A stretch of DNA of 8,827 nucleotides, from NCBI GenBank assembly GCA_947259435.1, contig CAMYMP010000660.1, positions 1 through 8,827 on the forward strand, in the 5' to 3' direction. The notes under the pieces were generated by a model that saw nothing but the letters and a program-made list of their open reading frames with translations, was not told the origin of the DNA and searched no databases. Both the position numbers and the translations under genes were made by a program. Positions 1 through 6,153 of this stretch are shown piece after piece. This stretch comes from an uncultured Woeseiaceae bacterium. Its GTDB lineage: Bacteria > Pseudomonadota > Gammaproteobacteria > Woeseiales > Woeseiaceae. The first letter of the stretch is position 1. Every line of letters begins with the position of its first letter.

Positions 1-510
1 GACCGGGCCATGAATGGCAATGGAGGAAGTTATTCCGCTGACCTGGATCGAGGCGATGCGGGGGGTGAAGGCGTGCGCATAGCGATTACGAAGGTGCAAC
101 ATGGCGTCGGCGCAACACGCTACCTGCCACGAGAGTTTTTCGACACCAATGAATACAAGCACATCATGGCGCTTGCAGGAAAGCTGTCGGGCCTGCTCGG
201 CGAGGGAGCGTATATACAGCGCGGCGAACGCCGTAGCGCAGTGTCAGAGTTTTCACAGGTCGTTGAGTGGCTTATGAATGAAGCTCGCCGCGGTCAGTCT
301 ATACAGCGATACAAGGGTCTTGGTGAGATGAACCCGGACCAGCTTTGGGATACCACCGTAAACCCGGAGACTCGTCGGCTGATGCAGGTGAAAATAGAAG
401 ACGCCGTTAAAGCGGATGAAATATTCACGACACTGATGGGAGATCAGGTCGAACCACGACGCGATTTTATCGAAAAGAACGCGCTGACCGTCGCAAACCT
501 CGACGTTTGA
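1..510 (+). CDS. gyrB: DNA gyrase subunit B, C-terminal part (5' end outside window)
   Basis: This is the last 169 codons of GyrB, the ATPase/TOPRIM subunit of DNA gyrase, which with GyrA introduces negative supercoils in the cytoplasm. The frame is open from base 1, so the ATG at base 10 is internal and not the true start. Recognisable blocks are the end of the Gram-negative insert ([14 protein letters not shown], about bases 211-252), the near-invariant [11 protein letters not shown] block (about 304-336) that closes the TOPRIM region, and the typical tail [19 protein letters not shown] followed by a few residues and TGA. Resemblance to the E. coli GyrB tail is strong throughout. In many bacteria gyrB follows dnaA-dnaN-recF near the origin, so oriC may lie to the left, but nothing in the window shows it. 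The stop codon abuts the stop of the convergent RND-type gene, leaving no 3' intergenic space. The frame is intact. Confidence 0.97.
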   Translation, partial: DRAMNGNGGSYSADLDRGDAGGEGVRIAITKVQHGVGATRYLPREFFDTNEYKHIMALAGKLSGLLGEGAYIQRGERRSAVSEFSQVVEWLMNEARRGQSIQRYKGLGEMNPDQLWDTTVNPETRRLMQVKIEDAVKADEIFTTLMGDQVEPRRDFIEKNALTVANLDV

Positions 511-2559
511 CTAAGAGATCGCGCTATCCGGGCGCGACGCACGCACGAGTAATGGCAATACGGTCAGATTGCTGATGACCGCGCCGATCAACGCAAGCGC
601 ACAGTAGCCTGCGAATATTCGCGTCGTCGGAAAATCACTCAGCTGGCACAGCAGCAGACCGAGACATAGCACCACGGTGCTGAGCAGCACGCTGAACTCG
701 ATACTGCTGCCCGAGACAGGGTCTCCTGACGCCCGCCAAAACAGTATGTGAATCGAGTCATCGACAATGACGCCGAGCGCGACGAGAAACACAAAAATCG
801 TAACGAGGTTGAGCGGGCTTCCGATGAGCCAGACGGCACCACAGACGAGCATGAGAGGCACGGCATTAGCGAGCATCGCACTGAGCAACGCGCGTACCGA
901 GCGTAGCGCCAACAGGACCGCGCCGAAGATAAGCGCCGTGGACCAGGCGAGAGAGCGCAATAAAGAATCCATGGCCTGCCGGTCAATGTCGCCATAGACG
1001 AGCGACGCATTGGTGTACACAACCTCGACCCCCAGGCCGAAGTCCGCTGTGTCGATGTGCTCGAACACTCGCGGAAGATCCGATTCGTTCGCGAATAGCG
1101 CACTCACGACATACGCGTTATTCGGGCTCGCCGCTGGCTCCAGGGTAACGTGTTTGATGCCCGGTTGATCTACAAGCAGATCCCGCAGCGCGCCTGCGCT
1201 GCGCAGCGCCAGCAGCGGATCATCGTCTTGCACTGAAACAAGCGCCTGTAGCGGTGAAAAGAAATAGAACTCGGTCTCAAAGACGGCCAAAGCCGACGAA
1301 AACGGGGCGCTATCCGGAAAAAAGGCTCTCGGCTCGGACTTGACGTTCAGGAGCGGCACTGTCGCCGCTCCGGCAAGCATCGCAAGCAGAAGCACAGAAC
1401 TGATCTGCATTCGCCAGGTGGCCATCAAGCGCGAAAATGCCGCAAACAGGCGAGACTCCTTCGACTCCCGCCAGGACCCGGACGCGCCTCGTAAATACCA
1501 GCGCAGCGACAACGGCGCCGCAAGCAACACGAGCAGGAAAACGATCAGCAGCGCACCGGCAGAAAGCAGCCCCATGTTGGCGATAGGCGGCAGCTCATTG
1601 AAACTGAGCGATGCCAGAGCGATGGACGTCGTCAGCGTGCTAAAAAAGAAGGGCGGCCCGACGCGCTGCATGGTATCTCTTACCGCAGAATCGATATTGT
1701 CAGGGGACTCGAAAGCCGACAGAGACTTGGCCAGAAAGTGGCAGCTGTTTGCGAGGCCAACGATCAACACAATAGGCAGCGCAAGAAGGGTGATCAGATT
1801 GATTGTCACGACGGCGGCCGAAAACAAAGCAAACGTGACGACCGTCGATGCAATGCTGGCGAACAGTGGTAACAACAGTGCGCGCCAGTAGCCAAAAGCG
1901 GCAAACAAAGCGACAAGCGTGACCGCGACTATCAAGGGCAGTAACAGCCGCAGGTCTTTCTCGAGCCCCGCTGCAACCGCAATCTCCAGCTGTGCACTCG
2001 CGAGCACCCCGTGGTCGGCGTAAACCCTCGGCCACGCATGTTTGTCGAGGACATCGAGAACCTGCAGCTGCAGCGACTTTGGCGCCGAAACCGCGATAAG
2101 AAAGCGCGTACCGTCATTGTTGATCATGGCTCGGGAATCCGCCGCATTCCGCAGGGCAGCCAGAAGGTTGAGAGCCGGTTCCGTTGCGCTCAAGTCAAAA
2201 ACAAACAGCTGGTCGCGAACTGCATCGATGGAGCGCAAGCTAATGTCACCGTCGAGTTCTGCAAACTGCTGCCTGAGCAAAGCCAAATCGGCGAACACGG
2301 CTGCGATGCTCACGTCACCCGGTGTAACGATAATGACGGCCGTCGACGTGTTGCCGGTTGCGGCAGCTATCTGTTGCATAATCGCGAGGTCCGCGGTCGT
2401 GCCCGATAGTTGATCAACCATGGATCCTTCAATGACAGGCGGCCGAATCAGGGCGGCGATAAGTGCCAAAAGCAGCGTCGCTGCGACAGCGGAACCTGAA
2501 GGACGGTCCGCAAGCCAGCCGAGAAAGTCGTTCCAACGGCGTCTTATCGTAACTTGCAT
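511..2559 (-). CDS. RND superfamily (MMPL-type) 12-TM membrane transporter-like protein
   Basis: This 682-aa inner-membrane protein has the duplicated RND plan. TM1 is near residues 22-40, followed by a periplasmic domain (about 45-200) and a TM2-TM6 bundle (about 205-350). TM7 is near 386-403, followed by a second periplasmic domain (about 405-530) and TM8-TM12 (about 537-673). The second half has the typical TM10 signature GVIVDDSIHILF, with D600, D601 and H604, the kind of residues used for proton relay in RND pumps. At the matching place in TM4 the sequence is GLANSCHF, so A270/N271 replace the acidic pair. It is somewhat shorter than many MMPL proteins (often 750 or more). The substrate is unknown; related proteins export lipids, hopanoids or hydrophobic molecules, and this family often lacks a dedicated adaptor gene, as here. 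The ATG at 2559 has no clear ribosome site but is the only start that keeps TM1. It is divergent from the GST-like gene and convergent with gyrB. Confidence 0.85.
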   Translation of the reverse strand: MQVTIRRRWNDFLGWLADRPSGSAVAATLLLALIAALIRPPVIEGSMVDQLSGTTADLAIMQQIAAATGNTSTAVIIVTPGDVSIAAVFADLALLRQQFAELDGDISLRSIDAVRDQLFVFDLSATEPALNLLAALRNAADSRAMINNDGTRFLIAVSAPKSLQLQVLDVLDKHAWPRVYADHGVLASAQLEIAVAAGLEKDLRLLLPLIVAVTLVALFAAFGYWRALLLPLFASIASTVVTFALFSAAVVTINLITLLALPIVLIVGLANSCHFLAKSLSAFESPDNIDSAVRDTMQRVGPPFFFSTLTTSIALASLSFNELPPIANMGLLSAGALLIVFLLVLLAAPLSLRWYLRGASGSWRESKESRLFAAFSRLMATWRMQISSVLLLAMLAGAATVPLLNVKSEPRAFFPDSAPFSSALAVFETEFYFFSPLQALVSVQDDDPLLALRSAGALRDLLVDQPGIKHVTLEPAASPNNAYVVSALFANESDLPRVFEHIDTADFGLGVEVVYTNASLVYGDIDRQAMDSLLRSLAWSTALIFGAVLLALRSVRALLSAMLANAVPLMLVCGAVWLIGSPLNLVTIFVFLVALGVIVDDSIHILFWRASGDPVSGSSIEFSVLLSTVVLCLGLLLCQLSDFPTTRIFAGYCALALIGAVISNLTVLPLLVRASRPDSAIS
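519..537. terminator. Candidate 3' hairpin at the gyrB / RND-type convergent junction
   Basis: A perfect 6-bp GC-rich inverted repeat, TCGCGC (519-524) and GCGCGA (532-537), encloses a 7-nt loop. It begins 9 nt after the gyrB stop and lies within the last codons of the opposing gene. A weaker 5-bp stem, CGTCG (489-493) with CGACG (501-505), sits inside the end of gyrB and is followed by TTT. Neither has the long T-tract of a classical intrinsic terminator. The call rests only on position and symmetry, and termination could instead be Rho-dependent. Confidence 0.2.
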
Positions 2560-2625
2560 TTGACGTTCAGTTTACCTGTCGCTCGCGCCGGGTGTCGCGC
2601 GAAGATTACCGTTACAATAAGCATC
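2560..2625. promoter_or_regulatory. Divergent intergenic spacer with candidate -10 box for the GST-like gene
   Basis: This 66-bp spacer lies between the divergent RND-like and GST-like start codons and must hold both 5' regions. On the + strand TACAAT (2613-2618) matches the sigma-70 -10 consensus at five of six positions. No good -35 is seen 16-18 bp upstream (about 2589-2596). If this -10 is used, transcription would begin within a few bases of the ATG at 2626, giving a nearly leaderless mRNA, which fits the absence of a Shine-Dalgarno sequence there. TTGACG at 2560-2565 resembles a -35 but is far too distant from TACAAT. No convincing promoter is visible for the minus-strand gene. Confidence 0.3.
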
Positions 2626-3564
2626 ATGGTTCGCAACAGGTTGCTGATTCACTCAATATTCGTCGTGCTGCTGCCGCTCGTCGTCGCGTCGTTTGGCCTC
2701 GGGCTCGCAACGACAATCGTTCTGGTGCTGCTGCTTTTGTTGTGGCGCTGGGCGATTGTTCTGAGTGGCATCGTCGCCCCGGAAAAAACGCCCGACATCG
2801 TGCTCGAAACAATCGGGCCGAGCCATTACGCCGAAAAGGCCCGCTGGTGCATGGATCGCCTCGGCATTGATTACACGGAGCGGCAGAGCGGCGCTACGCT
2901 GGGCGCATTCTTTACGGGGCGGACGGTACCGCAGCTTCGTGTGAGAACCGGCATCGTGCAGACGATTATCGGCAACTCGCCCGATATCCTGCGCTATTTG
3001 TGGGCGACGAATTACGCATTACCGGACGAAAAGGCGAGCTTCCTCGAGCCGACGGGCGAGCGGCTGGATCTCGAGAAAAAGCTCGATCGTTACGGGCGTA
3101 ATCTGCAGGTCTGGGTCTACTATCACCTGTTGGACGACCGTGAGCTCACACTGCATGTATGGGGGGCGGACAGTCCGCTCGTGCCAGCATGGCAACGGCT
3201 GACATTGAGGGTGCTTTTTCCACTGCTCGCAGCCCTTATCCGCAGGAGCTTTGCGATCTCCGACGAACACTACAGGAAGGCTGTCCTGCACATCGACGAA
3301 TTGCTGGCAAATATCGATACGCAGCTTGCCGATGGGAGGCGCTCGATTCTCGGCGGCGATACAATCAACTATACGGACATCACGTTTGCAGCGCTTTCGG
3401 GGCTCTGGATGCAAACCGAGGGCTACGGTGGCGGCAAAGCGGACGCCAATCGCATTGCTACGGAAAAGATGCCTGCGAAAATGCGTGCCGATGTGGAGCG
3501 CTGGTTCGAGGACCATCCCAAAGTGCACGCATATGTGGTACAGCTCTATGCCGAGGAGCGCTGA
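2626..3564 (+). CDS. Membrane-anchored glutathione S-transferase-fold protein
   Basis: The 312-aa product has two closely spaced hydrophobic segments (about residues 6-23 and 26-48) after a basic MVRNR start, then a soluble GST-like region. The thioredoxin-like half starts near 56. It holds PSHYAEKARW (65-74), which corresponds to the SHYCEKARWALD block of a bacterial GST subfamily, the VP pair (101-102) with the expected cis-proline, and the NSPD motif (117-120) resembling the glutathione-binding ES/D site. The helical half has an N-capping box, N248-x-x-D251, in INYTDITFAALS. The cysteine usual in this block is alanine (A69); S66 could be the catalytic residue, and C75 is close by. The hairpin topology with a basic N-terminus suggests a cytoplasm-facing domain. 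I chose ATG 2626 because the earlier in-frame starts (ATG 2554, TTG 2560) add a non-signal-like extension and overlap or abut the divergent gene. It lies 29 bp before the DUF6491-like gene, so the two are probably cotranscribed. Substrate is unknown. Confidence 0.8.
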   Translation: MVRNRLLIHSIFVVLLPLVVASFGLGLATTIVLVLLLLLWRWAIVLSGIVAPEKTPDIVLETIGPSHYAEKARWCMDRLGIDYTERQSGATLGAFFTGRTVPQLRVRTGIVQTIIGNSPDILRYLWATNYALPDEKASFLEPTGERLDLEKKLDRYGRNLQVWVYYHLLDDRELTLHVWGADSPLVPAWQRLTLRVLFPLLAALIRRSFAISDEHYRKAVLHIDELLANIDTQLADGRRSILGGDTINYTDITFAALSGLWMQTEGYGGGKADANRIATEKMPAKMRADVERWFEDHPKVHAYVVQLYAEER

Positions 3565-3580
3565 CACCAGGCATTAAGGA

Positions 3581-3586
3581 AAAGGA
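3581..3586 (+). promoter_or_regulatory. Ribosome binding site deciding the DUF6491-like start
   Basis: AAAGGA lies 7 nt before the ATG at 3594. It supports that start over the longer open frame that extends back through the GST-like gene to 3159. The lipoprotein signal begins exactly at this ATG, which agrees. Confidence 0.7.
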
Positions 3587-3593
3587 CGAGAGC

Positions 3594-4013
3594 ATGAGAA
3601 CTTTGATGGCAATTGTCGCCGCCGCTGCTCTGGCAGCATGCGCGGCCCAGGACACTACGCGACAGGACGCAGAGGATGAGGCGGTGCAGGCAGTACGCGA
3701 CCTCATAGAAGTTCGCGGTCTCCAGGAAGTGGATAAAATGCCGTCGTCGTCCCGGGACGGCTGGACGTCGATCGAGAATCACTTTCTGATATACAAAAGC
3801 CGCAGGGAGAGCTTTCTCGTCGAGTTCAACCGCCGCTGCTATGAACTGGACGATGACACCAGAATCATTGCCGACGAGCGCTGGGATTCGGGCAACGTTC
3901 GCGCGCGATTCGATACGATCAGAGGTTGCCGGATACACAAGCTGTACGCCCTGAATGAGGAAGACGTGGCGGAGCTGAAGAACATTGGCGAATCGCCCGG
4001 CAGCCGAAACTAA
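3594..4013 (+). CDS. Small secreted lipoprotein, DUF6491-like
   Basis: This 139-aa protein has a clear lipoprotein signal: MRT, a hydrophobic stretch, and the lipobox L13-A-A-C16. The residue after the cysteine is alanine, which is compatible with outer-membrane sorting. The mature part contains an acidic helix-like segment (20-45) and a compact domain with two cysteines, C82 in RRCYELDD and C112 in RGCRIHKLYAL, that could form a disulfide in the periplasm. This layout (surface-exposed start, a cysteine about 30 residues before a GCRI-type cysteine, small size) resembles the DUF6491 family of proteobacterial lipoproteins, but I assign this from memory of the pattern and function is unknown. 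The start is fixed by the AAAGGA ribosome site and the signal peptide. It follows the GST-like gene by 29 nt and precedes the M13 gene by 94 nt; the palindromic spacer in between may mark a transcript boundary. Confidence 0.75.
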   Translation: MRTLMAIVAAAALAACAAQDTTRQDAEDEAVQAVRDLIEVRGLQEVDKMPSSSRDGWTSIENHFLIYKSRRESFLVEFNRRCYELDDDTRIIADERWDSGNVRARFDTIRGCRIHKLYALNEEDVAELKNIGESPGSRN

Positions 4014-4023
4014 TTACCGGTAA
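4014..4023. repeat. 10-bp perfect palindrome TTACCGGTAA
   Basis: TTACCGGTAA starts at the base after the TAA stop of the DUF6491-like gene. It is a perfect self-complementary decamer, the shape of a small dimeric-regulator half-site pair. It is followed 5 bp later by a longer inverted repeat. No function can be assigned from sequence alone, and a 10-bp palindrome can arise by chance. Confidence 0.35.
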
Positions 4024-4028
4024 CACGG

Positions 4029-4053
4029 TCTATCGACTACCATGGTCGATAGA
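4029..4053. repeat. Perfect 9-bp inverted repeat upstream of the M13 peptidase gene
   Basis: TCTATCGAC (4029-4037) and GTCGATAGA (4045-4053) are perfect inverted copies around a 7-nt centre, TACCATG. As RNA the stem could extend by a G-U and a G-C pair. No T-tract follows, so it is not a classical intrinsic terminator. It lies 55 nt before the ATG of the M13 gene and 16 nt after the stop of the preceding gene. It could be an operator, a processing or attenuating hairpin in the mRNA, or a transcript-end stabiliser. I saw no second copy in this window. Confidence 0.5.
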
Positions 4054-4097
4054 TCCGCGCGACACGGCGGCGCCCGCCAAGAGGGGCCGCAACCAAC

Positions 4098-4103
4098 GAG
4101 GGA
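4098..4103 (+). promoter_or_regulatory. Ribosome binding site deciding the M13 peptidase start
   Basis: GAGGGA lies 4 nt before the ATG at 4108 (its GAGG core 6 nt before). Together with the lipoprotein signal that begins at that ATG, it rules out the upstream in-frame ATG at 4042, which falls inside the inverted repeat. Confidence 0.65.
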
Positions 4104-4107
4104 ATAC

Positions 4108-6153
4108 ATGAACAGACTGATAGCGAGCGCTGTGGCGCTTTTAATGCTTGCTGGCTGTAGTCAGGAGCCGGCGACAGATGTGACGACAGAGAAAGCAAGC
4201 GGGCTGCACTCCGGCATCGACATCTCGTACCTCGATGCAAGCGTTAAGCCCGGAGACGACTTCTTTGCTTACGTCAACGGTAAATGGGTTGCAGCAACCG
4301 AGATGCCGGCTGACAAAGCGCGGTACGGCACTTTCGATATCCTGCGGGACGAGTCACAGGAAGACGTCAGGGCAATCATCGAAGAGTCGGCCAGTGGCGA
4401 CTTCGCCAAAGGCAGCGACGAGCAAAAAGTCGGCGACCTGTACAAGTCGTATCTGGATATGGAGGCACGCAACGCGCGCGGCGCGGAACCGCTGAGCCCC
4501 GAATTCGAGCGCATCGATGCGATTACCAACTACGAAGAGCTTGCTGTGTACTTCGCCGGCGCCAACCGCCGTGGTTACGGCATGCCGTTTGCTATTGCGC
4601 AGTTCTCGGACATGAAGAACCCGAACTATTACGGCATCTACGCTTTTCAGGCGGGACTCGGATTGCCGGATCGCGAGTACTACTTCACAGACGACGACAA
4701 ATCGGTCGCGCTGCGCGAAAAGTATGTCGCACATATTGCGAAGATGTTCGACCTTGCCGGTATTGACGATGGCGAAGCGGCGGCGGCAACCATCATGGCC
4801 CTCGAGACGCGCTTGGCCGACAAGCAGATGAAAAAAGAAGACACGCGCAACCCGGCGGCCAACTACAACAAGGTGGCAACGGCGGAGCTGACTGACGTCA
4901 TGCCCCAGTTCAACTGGGACGGTTATCTGGACGAAGCCGGCTACGCCGAATTAGACGGTCTGATTCTTTACATGACCGATTACATGCGGGCTCTGGATGA
5001 GATTATCGTCGACACGGACCTCGATACCTGGAAGACCTACTTGCGCTGGGCGGCACTGAATACTGCGGCACCCAATCTGAGCGCCGAACTCGACGCGCAG
5101 AATTTCGAGTTTGATGGCAAGGCATTGCAGGGCACAGAGGAGCAGCGCGCCCCGTGGCGCCGCGCCGTCGACACGGTCAACGGCAGCCTCGGCGAAGTTG
5201 TCGGCAAGGTCTACGTCAAGAACCACTTTCCACCCGAGGCCAAGGAACGCATGCTGGCGCTGGTCGGCAATCTGACCAGGGCCTATGAAAAGAGCATCAA
5301 AGAGCTCGACTGGATGGGCGAGGAAACCAAAGCTCAAGCACTCGACAAGCTGTCCAAGTTCACGCCGAAAATCGGCTATCCTGACGAGTGGCGCGACTAC
5401 TCGGCGGTCGATATCGAGGCCGATGACCTGTTCGGCAACCTCGAGCGAGCGGCAGCAGCCGAGTACCAGCGGCAACTCGATCGGCAAGGCGGACCGGTCG
5501 ATCGTGGTGAGTGGGGCATGACGCCGCAAACTGTCAACGCCTATTACCAGCCGATGCTCAACGAAATTGTCTTCCCGGCCGCCATACTGCAACCGCCGTT
5601 TTTTGATCTCAACGCGGACGATGCCGTTAACTACGGCGCAATCGGCGCCGTCATCGGCCACGAGATTGGCCACGGCTTTGATGATCAGGGCAGCACGTTT
5701 GATGGGGACGGCGTGTTGCGCAACTGGTGGACCGACGAAGACCGGGCCGAATTCAAAAAGCGCACGTCCAAGCTCGTCGATCAGTACTCGGCATTCAAGC
5801 CGTTCGACGATCTGAGCGTCAACGGAGAGTTCACGCTTGGCGAGAACATCGGTGACCTGGGCGGCATCGCGATTGGATTGCTCGCGTACAAAATGTCGCT
5901 GAATGGCGCGGAAGCGCCGGTAATAGACGGACTCACGGGCGAGCAGCGGGTATTTCTCGGCTTTGGTCAGGTGTGGCGCTCGAAGGTTCGTGATGAAGAA
6001 TTGCGACGGCGGATTGCGACCGACCCGCACTCGCCGCCGGTCTATCGGGCAAACGGCGCAGTGCGTAATGTCCCCGAGTTCTATACCGCGTTTAACGTTC
6101 AGGAAGGCGACGCGCTGTATCTGCCGCCCGAAGAACGCGTAAAGATCTGGTAG
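4108..6153 (+). CDS. M13 family zinc metallopeptidase (neprilysin/PepO-type) lipoprotein
   Basis: The 681-aa product is an endopeptidase of the neprilysin family that should cut oligopeptides. A lipobox L14-A-G-C17 followed by serine predicts outer-membrane anchoring in the periplasm. The family N-terminal domain begins near residue 40 with the typical VKPGDDFFAYVNGKW block. The catalytic half contains N477-A-Y (substrate-binding NAY/F motif), HEIGH with zinc ligands H518 and H522 and catalytic E519, and ENIGD with third ligand E579 and D583. H641 and R647 in DPHSPPVYR complete the substrate site. Spacings match neprilysin (N542, H583, H587, E646, D650, H711, R717) closely. It ends in RVKIW, the bacterial form of the terminal CxxW motif without the cysteine. 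Length is usual for bacterial M13 enzymes. ATG 4108 is chosen over ATG 4042 on ribosome site and signal peptide. The amber stop is followed immediately, in frame, by the TTG start of the next gene, suggesting translational coupling. Confidence 0.95.
   Translation: MNRLIASAVALLMLAGCSQEPATDVTTEKASGLHSGIDISYLDASVKPGDDFFAYVNGKWVAATEMPADKARYGTFDILRDESQEDVRAIIEESASGDFAKGSDEQKVGDLYKSYLDMEARNARGAEPLSPEFERIDAITNYEELAVYFAGANRRGYGMPFAIAQFSDMKNPNYYGIYAFQAGLGLPDREYYFTDDDKSVALREKYVAHIAKMFDLAGIDDGEAAAATIMALETRLADKQMKKEDTRNPAANYNKVATAELTDVMPQFNWDGYLDEAGYAELDGLILYMTDYMRALDEIIVDTDLDTWKTYLRWAALNTAAPNLSAELDAQNFEFDGKALQGTEEQRAPWRRAVDTVNGSLGEVVGKVYVKNHFPPEAKERMLALVGNLTRAYEKSIKELDWMGEETKAQALDKLSKFTPKIGYPDEWRDYSAVDIEADDLFGNLERAAAAEYQRQLDRQGGPVDRGEWGMTPQTVNAYYQPMLNEIVFPAAILQPPFFDLNADDAVNYGAIGAVIGHEIGHGFDDQGSTFDGDGVLRNWWTDEDRAEFKKRTSKLVDQYSAFKPFDDLSVNGEFTLGENIGDLGGIAIGLLAYKMSLNGAEAPVIDGLTGEQRVFLGFGQVWRSKVRDEELRRRIATDPHSPPVYRANGAVRNVPEFYTAFNVQEGDALYLPPEERVKIW

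Noticed and set aside
1340..1891. A 183-codon plus-strand open frame inside the RND-type gene
   Set aside because: Its translation shows no domain or coherent hydrophobic pattern, whereas the minus strand encodes a clear 12-TM RND protein.
1340..2570. An 11-bp direct repeat, TTGACGTTCAG, at 1340-1350 and 2560-2570
   Set aside because: Several 11-bp repeats are expected by chance in a window this size; one copy lies inside coding sequence and there is no further structure.
2554..2625. Earlier in-frame starts (ATG 2554, TTG 2560) for the GST-like gene
   Set aside because: They overlap or abut the divergent start codon and add 22-24 residues that look like translated spacer; ATG 2626 begins with a basic residue set directly before the hydrophobic segments.
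3159..3593. Long upstream extension of the DUF6491-like frame through the GST-like gene
   Set aside because: It is the alternative frame of a GST coding region; the ribosome site and signal peptide at 3594 define the real start.
4042..4107. Earlier in-frame ATG for the M13 peptidase
   Set aside because: It lies within the inverted repeat, has no ribosome site, and adds a charged stretch ahead of a proper lipoprotein signal that starts at 4108.
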